From Candidatus Moranbacteria bacterium GW2011_GWE2_36_40 (GTDB lineage: Bacteria; Patescibacteriota; Minisyncoccia; Moranbacterales; GWC2-37-73): 11,745 nt of DNA. Both the position numbers and the translations under genes were made by a program. Every line of letters begins with the position of its first letter. The stretch's first letter is position 1. The DNA is taken from positions 1 to 11,745 of the forward strand of contig LBRX01000030.1 of the NCBI GenBank assembly GCA_000991645.1, in the 5' to 3' direction. Positions 7,370 to 11,745 of the stretch are shown piece after piece. Below the pieces are notes generated by a model. That model had not been told where the DNA came from. It worked only from the letters and a program-made list of their open reading frames with translations, and did not search any database.

Positions 7370-8242
7370 ATGAAAGTATCTGTAATTATTCCCACTTGGA
7401 ATCGGGGATACATAATTGAAAAAACAATTCAAAGTGTGCTAAATCAGACCATGTCTGATTTGGAAATTTTAGTGTGTGATGATGGTTCAACTGATGATAC
7501 ATATGAGAAAGTTTCAGCAATAAAAGATCCTCGCATTAGGTGGATTCCTGGAGGGAGAGGAGGACGTCCGGCAATTCCAAGGAACAATGGAATCCGAGAA
7601 GCCAAAGGCGAATGGTTGGCTTTTTTGGATAGCGATGATGAGTGGTTGCCCGAAAAATTGGAAAAACAGCTGAAGCTTATTGAAAAAGAAAATGTAAAAG
7701 CTGCCAGCTCTGATGCATTGCGCTTAATCCCTGGACAGGGAATTATCGGAAATTATTTATCTTTTAAAAAAAACAGAATCAGTTTTGATGATATGTTGAA
7801 AGTCAATGAAATCATAACAAGTTCAACAATAGTCCATAGATCATTGTTTGATGAGGCTGGTGGTTTTCCAGAGGATGAGGCATTGAAAACAATTGAAGAT
7901 TATGCTTTTTGGCTTAGAGTGGCAACTCAAACAGATTTTGCTTATTTAATTGAGCCACTGATTATTTATAGGGATGATGCAGCAAACAGTGTGCGTGGTA
8001 TTGTGGAGTCTAATGTGTGGAAACAAAGAAAAGAAGTGTTTAATGATTTTATTGTGTGGGGTAAAAAGCGAAAAAATATCGAAGAATTTTTGAAAAAGGC
8101 AAATAACAATCATCTTGATGCTGTTAATGCTTTGAAGAAACCACTTTTAGGCATTTCAATAGAAAAAATAAAAACTTCTCTTGTGCAAAATTTCCCAGGC
8201 GCGCATAAAATATATGCTGAAGTAATTAGAAAAATAAAGTAG
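7370..8242 (+). CDS. Family 2 glycosyltransferase
   Basis: GT-A fold glycosyltransferase of 290 residues, the most canonical GT2 here. It shows VSVIIPTWNRGYIIEKTIQS (3-22), the CDDGSTDDT block (36-44), FLDSDDEW (85-92) with Asp87/Asp89 for metal and donor binding, and an IEDYAFWLRVA segment near 180 with the likely catalytic acidic residues. A basic GGRGGRPAIPRNNG loop (61-74) precedes the donor site, as in many family members. It starts 2 nt after the preceding stop and ends 7 nt before the next gene, so it belongs to the same transcript. Donor and linkage are unknown. Confidence 0.93.
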   Translation: MKVSVIIPTWNRGYIIEKTIQSVLNQTMSDLEILVCDDGSTDDTYEKVSAIKDPRIRWIPGGRGGRPAIPRNNGIREAKGEWLAFLDSDDEWLPEKLEKQLKLIEKENVKAASSDALRLIPGQGIIGNYLSFKKNRISFDDMLKVNEIITSSTIVHRSLFDEAGGFPEDEALKTIEDYAFWLRVATQTDFAYLIEPLIIYRDDAANSVRGIVESNVWKQRKEVFNDFIVWGKKRKNIEEFLKKANNNHLDAVNALKKPLLGISIEKIKTSLVQNFPGAHKIYAEVIRKIK

Positions 8243-8249
8243 AAATTAA

Positions 8250-9431
8250 ATGAAAATTTTGCACACAGTTGAATTTTACCATCCATCAATTGGTGGGATG
8301 CAAGAAGTTGTGAAACAGCTCTCAGAAAGGCTTGTTGTGCTTGGACATGACGTTACGGTTGCCACCACAAAACTTTCAGAAAGAAGAGAAAATATCGTTA
8401 ATGGTGTCAATTTGGCCGAATTTGAAATTTCTGGAAATTTTGTGCGAGGCCTAAGTGGCGAAGTTGAAAAATATGAGAAATTTTTGATCGAGTCAGATTT
8501 TGATGTGATCACGAATTTTGCGGCACAGCAATGGGCGACTGACATCTCCTTGAATGTTTTGGATAAAATTAGAGCAAAAAAGATTTTTGTTCCAACTGGT
8601 TTTTCGGGTCTATATGCCAAGGAATATGTCCAGTATTTTGAATCAATGAAAAGTTGGATGAAAAAATATGACATGAATGTTTTTTTGTCTGATGATTATC
8701 GCGATGTTAATTTTGCCAAAGAAAATGGGATTGAGAAAAGAATTTTGATTTCAAATGGCGCCGGCGAAGATGAATTTCTGAAGGAAAATTCGATTGATAT
8801 CAGAAAAAAACTTGGAATTTCAAAGGATAATCTCTTGATTTTGCATGTCGGATCACATACGGGGGTAAAGGGCCACGCTGAAACGATTGAAATTTTCAAA
8901 AAAGCCAAAATAAAAAATTCAACATTGCTCATTATTGGAAATATTTGTGGAATTGGTGGATGTTATATATCATGCAATAGTAAGGGAAAATTTTTCAATC
9001 GTTCTCCATTCAGATTTTTCGACAAGAAAAAGATATTAGTAAAAGAACTTAGTCGAGAGGAAACAGTTGCGGCATATAAATCTGCTGATCTGTTCCTGTT
9101 TCCATCAAACATCGAATGTTCCCCAATTGTTCTTTTTGAATGTATGGCTTCAAAAACCCCATTTTTGACAAGTGATGTTGGAAATTCAAGGGAAATTGCT
9201 GAATGGTCAAAAAGTGGAATCTTGCTTCCTACAGATAGAGGTAAGGATAGTATGGTATTATCCAGGGTTGATATTGAAAAATCTTCAGAGATGTTGATTT
9301 CATTGGCTTTTGATAGGGAAAAAAGACAGAAAATGTCAGAAGTTGGATTTATTGTTTGGAAGGAAAAATATTCATGGGAAAAAATAACAAGGCAATACGA
9401 AAAAATGTATAAAAATTTATTAGAAAAATAA
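8250..9431 (+). CDS. Family 4 glycosyltransferase with inserted Cys-containing loop
   Basis: GT-B fold glycosyltransferase of 393 residues. The N-terminus ILHTVEFYHPSIGGMQEVVK (3-22) carries the usual GG donor/acceptor loop, and LHVGSHTGVKGHAETIEIF (198-216) starts the donor domain with the basic Lys207. The E-x7-E motif is Glu289 to Glu297 (IECSPIVLFECMAS). Between them lies an extra loop, about 230-260, with Cys233, Cys238 and Cys242 and several basic and aromatic residues, which typical GT4 enzymes lack at this point. I recall similar loops in a GT4 subgroup from glycan loci, so it is a subgroup mark more than a novelty. The next gene begins directly after its TAA. Donor sugar unknown. Confidence 0.92.
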   Translation: MKILHTVEFYHPSIGGMQEVVKQLSERLVVLGHDVTVATTKLSERRENIVNGVNLAEFEISGNFVRGLSGEVEKYEKFLIESDFDVITNFAAQQWATDISLNVLDKIRAKKIFVPTGFSGLYAKEYVQYFESMKSWMKKYDMNVFLSDDYRDVNFAKENGIEKRILISNGAGEDEFLKENSIDIRKKLGISKDNLLILHVGSHTGVKGHAETIEIFKKAKIKNSTLLIIGNICGIGGCYISCNSKGKFFNRSPFRFFDKKKILVKELSREETVAAYKSADLFLFPSNIECSPIVLFECMASKTPFLTSDVGNSREIAEWSKSGILLPTDRGKDSMVLSRVDIEKSSEMLISLAFDREKRQKMSEVGFIVWKEKYSWEKITRQYEKMYKNLLEK

Positions 9432-10310
9432 ATGATTATAGTGAAATTGATGGGTGGCATGGGGAATCAACTTTTTCAATATGCAATTGGGAGGTCTCTT
9501 GCGATACGAAATGAGAGTGAATTTAAGATGGATATTTTGGGATATGCTGATCAAGGAGAACTTTTAACCCCAAGATTGTATGCTTTGAATATTTTTAGTG
9601 TCCAGGAAAATTTTGCCAGTGAAAAAGAAATTGAAAAATTGAAAAGCAATACTTCAGGGAGCGTAGTGTTGGCCCTACAAAGATTTGGATTTTTTAAAAA
9701 AAGCAACTCTTTTGTTATTGAGCCACATTTCAATTTTTCTTCTGAAATCTTGGAATCTGGCAATAACATATATCTTCAAGGCTATTGGCAAACAGAAAAA
9801 TATTTCAAAGACGTTGAAGATGTGATCAGAAAAGAATTCACACTGAAAGAAAAATTTAGCATTGAAGAAAAAGAAATTACCAAGGAAATTAAAAATTCAA
9901 ATGCAGTTTCTCTTCATATTCGAAGAGGGGATTATGTTTCCAGCGCCACGACGAGCAAGTTTCATGGTATCTGTTCACTTGATTATTATGAAAAAGCTGT
10001 TCGACACATTGCAGAAAAAACTGAAAATCCTGTTTTCTATATTTTTTCTGATGACATCGCTTGGGTAAAAGAAAATCTCAAAATTGATTTTCCAACAAAA
10101 TATGTTTCAGATGGAATTTTGAAGGACTACGAAGAGTTAACCTTGATGAGTTATTGCAAGCACAATATCATTGCTAATAGTAGTTTTTCCTGGTGGGGAG
10201 CATGGCTTAATGCTAATCCTGAAAAAATTGTGATTGCACCTAAGCAGTGGTTTGCTGATCAGTCAGTGAACACAAGTGATGTGGTTCCGGAAACTTGGGT
10301 TAAAATGTAG
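9432..10310 (+). CDS. Family 11 glycosyltransferase (alpha-1,2-fucosyltransferase-like)
   Basis: Predicted transferase of L-fucose from GDP-fucose in alpha-1,2 linkage. The 292-residue length is normal for bacterial GT11. It shows VKLMGGMGNQLFQYAIGRSL (4-23), the hallmark HIRRGDY (162-168) that binds GDP-fucose, FYIFSDD (202-208), and ANSSFSWWGAWLN (248-260). All are in the usual order. The start is fixed by the TAA-ATG abutment with the previous gene. GT11 enzymes usually add fucose to galactose, so the glycan probably carries a fucosylated residue, but gmd/fcl-type genes for GDP-fucose are not in the window and must be elsewhere. Some GT11 members use other acceptors. It is the last gene of the tightly packed run. 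Confidence 0.95.
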   Translation: MIIVKLMGGMGNQLFQYAIGRSLAIRNESEFKMDILGYADQGELLTPRLYALNIFSVQENFASEKEIEKLKSNTSGSVVLALQRFGFFKKSNSFVIEPHFNFSSEILESGNNIYLQGYWQTEKYFKDVEDVIRKEFTLKEKFSIEEKEITKEIKNSNAVSLHIRRGDYVSSATTSKFHGICSLDYYEKAVRHIAEKTENPVFYIFSDDIAWVKENLKIDFPTKYVSDGILKDYEELTLMSYCKHNIIANSSFSWWGAWLNANPEKIVIAPKQWFADQSVNTSDVVPETWVKM

Positions 10311-10328
10311 CTGTAGTTTTGCAACGCT

Positions 10329-10372
10329 CCCTCTCTGTCCTGAGTACAGGACATCTCTCCCGGAGGGAGAGA
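10329..10372. repeat. Double-hairpin intergenic repeat, copy 1
   Basis: Two adjacent perfect hairpins: TGTCCTG (10336-10342) and CAGGACA (10347-10353) around loop AGTA, then TCTCTCCC (10354-10361) and GGGAGAGA (10365-10372) around loop GGA. A leading CCCTC (10329-10333) can pair instead with GAGGG (10363-10367), giving an alternative fold. No T-run follows, so it is not a standard intrinsic terminator. It shares structure with copy 2, 28 nt downstream. Confidence 0.9.
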
Positions 10373-10400
10373 ATGATATTGAAGAAATTTATTGTAAGTG

Positions 10401-10447
10401 CCCTCATTTGTCATGAGTACATGACATCTTCTCCCAGAGGGAGAAGA
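10401..10447. repeat. Double-hairpin intergenic repeat, copy 2
   Basis: Same layout as copy 1: TGTCATG (10409-10415) and CATGACA (10420-10426) around AGTA, then TCTTCTCCC (10427-10435) and GGGAGAAGA (10439-10447) around AGA. The leading CCCTC (10401-10405) can pair with GAGGG (10437-10441). Relative to copy 1 a C-G pair became A-T, and the second stem gained one T-A pair, so pairing is kept while sequence drifts. It ends 24 nt before the next gene and may affect that gene's mRNA. Confidence 0.9.
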
Positions 10448-10471
10448 AGAATTTGAATTAAACTTTATTTT

Positions 10472-11584
10472 ATGAAAATTGCGATTTTGACAACTTATTT
10501 TTTCCCGGAGGAAAATGGAATCACGCGATACATCGAAGGATTGTATGGCGCTCTTTTGGAAGCGCACGGCGAGCTTGAAGTTGAGGTTATTGTTTTTGAC
10601 ACGCTTGGAACGCAAAAATGGCAGGAAAAATGGGGACAGTTTACGATTCGCAGAATTGAAAGCAGGCAATTCATGGGCAGAACATATGCTGTTCCAACAC
10701 TGAAAGGATATCGTCAATTGAAAAAGATTTTCAATGATAATAAATATGACATCATCAATACTCACACGCGTTTTTTCTTTTCATCATTTCTTGGAATCAA
10801 ATTTGGAAAAAAATATGACATTCCAGTTGTGCACACGGAGCATGGCAGCGGCTACGTGCAGCATGGAAATTTATTAGTGGAGCTTGTTGCAAAAACCTAC
10901 GATCATACTTTGGGGAAGTACACTTTGAAAAATTCTAAAATTGTTTGTGGCGTTTCCGAAAGTGTTTGTGAATTTGCCAAAAAGCTTGGAGCCAAAAAAG
11001 TCCAAACCATTTATAATGGAATCGATGCTGCTTTTTGGCAGGAAAATGTTATTAAAAATGAAATCAAAAAAGAACTCGGAATCAATGATGGCGAAATTGT
11101 TTTTTCCTTTGTCGGCAGGATTGTTCCATCAAAAGGTTGTCAGGATGTTATTGAAGCACTTGAAAAAGTGAAAAATATTTCTTGGAAGTTTGTGGTGGTG
11201 GGCGACGGAATATTCCGCAAAAAGTTGGAAGAAATAGTTTCCAACAAGAAGCTTGAGGACGGAATTGTTTTTATGGGAATGCAGAAAAAGGAAATGATTA
11301 GAAATATTTTGCAAATCTCCGACTTATTCATTAATGCGAGTTTTGCCTCTGAAGGTATGCCGACAACGATCCTGGAAGCTTCTGCTGCAGGGGCAAAATG
11401 TCTCAGCAGTGATATGGGAGGCTCTGTTGAAATTCTCCCAGAAGAAAATTTGTACACAGCCAAGAATATCGATGAACTTCGCGAAAAGATTGAAGGCTAT
11501 CGGGACATCAAAAAAATCAACGTCAGCCGATTTGATTGGAAAAATATTCAAGAAAAGTTTTATGATGTTTTGAAATCCGTTTGA
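10472..11584 (+). CDS. Family 4 glycosyltransferase
   Basis: GT-B fold glycosyltransferase of 370 residues. The N-terminal half starts IAILTTYFFPEENGITRYIE (3-22) and has the central INTHTRFFF (95-103) and HTEHGSGY (121-128) segments. The donor domain shows FVGRIVPSKGCQDVIEAL (213-230) with Arg216 and Lys221, and the E-x7-E motif Glu294 to Glu302 (ASEGMPTTILEASAAG). The ATG lies 161 nt after the fucosyltransferase, has no clear SD, and is preceded by the double-hairpin repeats. Its base composition is noticeably richer in G+C (26-28 of 60 in two hand-counted stretches) than the Wzt region (15 of 60 at 2041-2100). It may be transcribed separately or represent an older host part of the locus. 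Donor sugar unknown. Confidence 0.92.
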   Translation: MKIAILTTYFFPEENGITRYIEGLYGALLEAHGELEVEVIVFDTLGTQKWQEKWGQFTIRRIESRQFMGRTYAVPTLKGYRQLKKIFNDNKYDIINTHTRFFFSSFLGIKFGKKYDIPVVHTEHGSGYVQHGNLLVELVAKTYDHTLGKYTLKNSKIVCGVSESVCEFAKKLGAKKVQTIYNGIDAAFWQENVIKNEIKKELGINDGEIVFSFVGRIVPSKGCQDVIEALEKVKNISWKFVVVGDGIFRKKLEEIVSNKKLEDGIVFMGMQKKEMIRNILQISDLFINASFASEGMPTTILEASAAGAKCLSSDMGGSVEILPEENLYTAKNIDELREKIEGYRDIKKINVSRFDWKNIQEKFYDVLKSV

Positions 11585-11745
11585 TATTCTCACTATGTCA
11601 TTTCGAGTGAAGTATAGCGGAATCGAGAAATCTGAGCCGATATTGCATAATACCAAATCAAATTAATTACTTCTACATTCAATCTTTTGTATCCAGCTAA
11701 ACCCAACCTTCCCTTTTAGAATTTTAGGATTTTTAGTTAACCATA
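11585..11745. other. Non-coding tail after the last gene
   Basis: Apart from the motif at 11596-11633 I see no gene and no convincing rho-independent terminator: no GC-rich stem is followed by a T-run. The end (11711-11735) is AT-rich with short TTTTAG repeats. A gene could begin just beyond the window. Confidence 0.5.
11596..11633. repeat. GTCATTTCGAG/GAGAAATCT-type intergenic repeat motif
   Basis: The stretch starts TGTCATTTCGAGTGAAG and ends ATCGAGAAATCT, with partly complementary ends (ATTTC/GAAAT at 11600-11604 and 11627-11631; TTTCGA against TCGAGAAA with a 2-nt bulge). From memory, closely similar motifs recur between genes in several bacterial phyla, especially Bacteroidota and some candidate phyla. 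Only one copy is in this window, so repetition in this genome is inferred. Confidence 0.5.

Noticed and set aside
7439..7463. Strong hairpin AAATCAGAC-CAT-GTCTGATTT inside the third GT2 gene
   Set aside because: It lies in the conserved coding segment LNQTMSDLE, and a 9-bp stem with a short loop is expected about once by chance in this length.
3591..8242. Recent duplication among the three GT2 genes
   Set aside because: They share only the general GT2 motifs; lengths, C-terminal regions and acceptor-side motifs differ.
10336..10447. Rho-independent terminators after the fucosyltransferase
   Set aside because: The hairpins are good, but neither is followed by a T-run on the + strand or preceded by an A-run that would serve the minus strand.
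10329..10447. Very short CRISPR array
   Set aside because: Only two copies, they differ in sequence, and each is a double hairpin; no cas genes are nearby.
10259..10765. 168-residue open frame on the minus strand across the repeat gap
   Set aside because: It overlaps the ends of two well-supported + strand genes, runs through the hairpin repeats and resembles no family.

Overview
This window is most of a surface-glycan gene cluster: twelve convincing genes, all on the + strand and packed almost end to end from position 135 to 11584. It reads as an ABC-transporter-dependent polysaccharide locus, of the type that exports O-antigens or other cell-surface glycans. It contains an export permease (Wzm), an export ATPase with a C-terminal extension (Wzt), a hexapeptide-repeat acyltransferase, two SAM-dependent methyltransferases and seven glycosyltransferases (three GT2, three GT4, one GT11 alpha-1,2-fucosyltransferase-like). 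No Wzx flippase, Wzy polymerase, initiating sugar-phosphate transferase or nucleotide-sugar synthesis gene lies inside the window.

Layout. Positions 1-134 are a non-coding leader with an 11-bp inverted repeat. Wzm (135-998) and Wzt (1045-2313) follow, separated by 46 nt that carry a 15-bp dyad touching the wzt ribosome-binding site. From Wzt to the fucosyltransferase (1045-10310) the genes form one tight run: four junctions are 4-nt ATGA overlaps, the others are 0-8 nt apart. A 161-nt gap (10311-10471) holds two copies of a tandem double-hairpin repeat whose sequence differences preserve base pairing. A last GT4 gene (10472-11584) follows, then a 161-nt tail with a short repeat-like motif of GTCATTTCGAG...GAGAAATCT form.

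How the genes work together (inference from families). The glycosyltransferases build a fucose-containing chain on a lipid carrier at the inner face of the membrane, the acyltransferase and methyltransferases decorate or cap it, and Wzm/Wzt export it. In characterised O8/O9a-type systems the Wzt C-terminal domain recognises a terminal modification made by a methyltransferase, so two methyltransferases beside a Wzt with a C-terminal extension are suggestive of the same logic.

Organism. The DNA is strongly AT-rich, proteins are rich in Lys/Asn/Ile, Shine-Dalgarno sequences are mostly weak or absent, and TGA is a true stop, so code 11 fits. A Gram-negative-like or candidate-phylum (Patescibacteria-like) bacterium is possible, but the sequence does not settle the phylum. 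The final GT4 gene is visibly richer in G+C than the transporter end, which suggests a mosaic locus with the AT-rich part acquired separately. I see no clearly new enzymatic system; the most unusual signal is the covarying double-hairpin repeat at 10329-10447.
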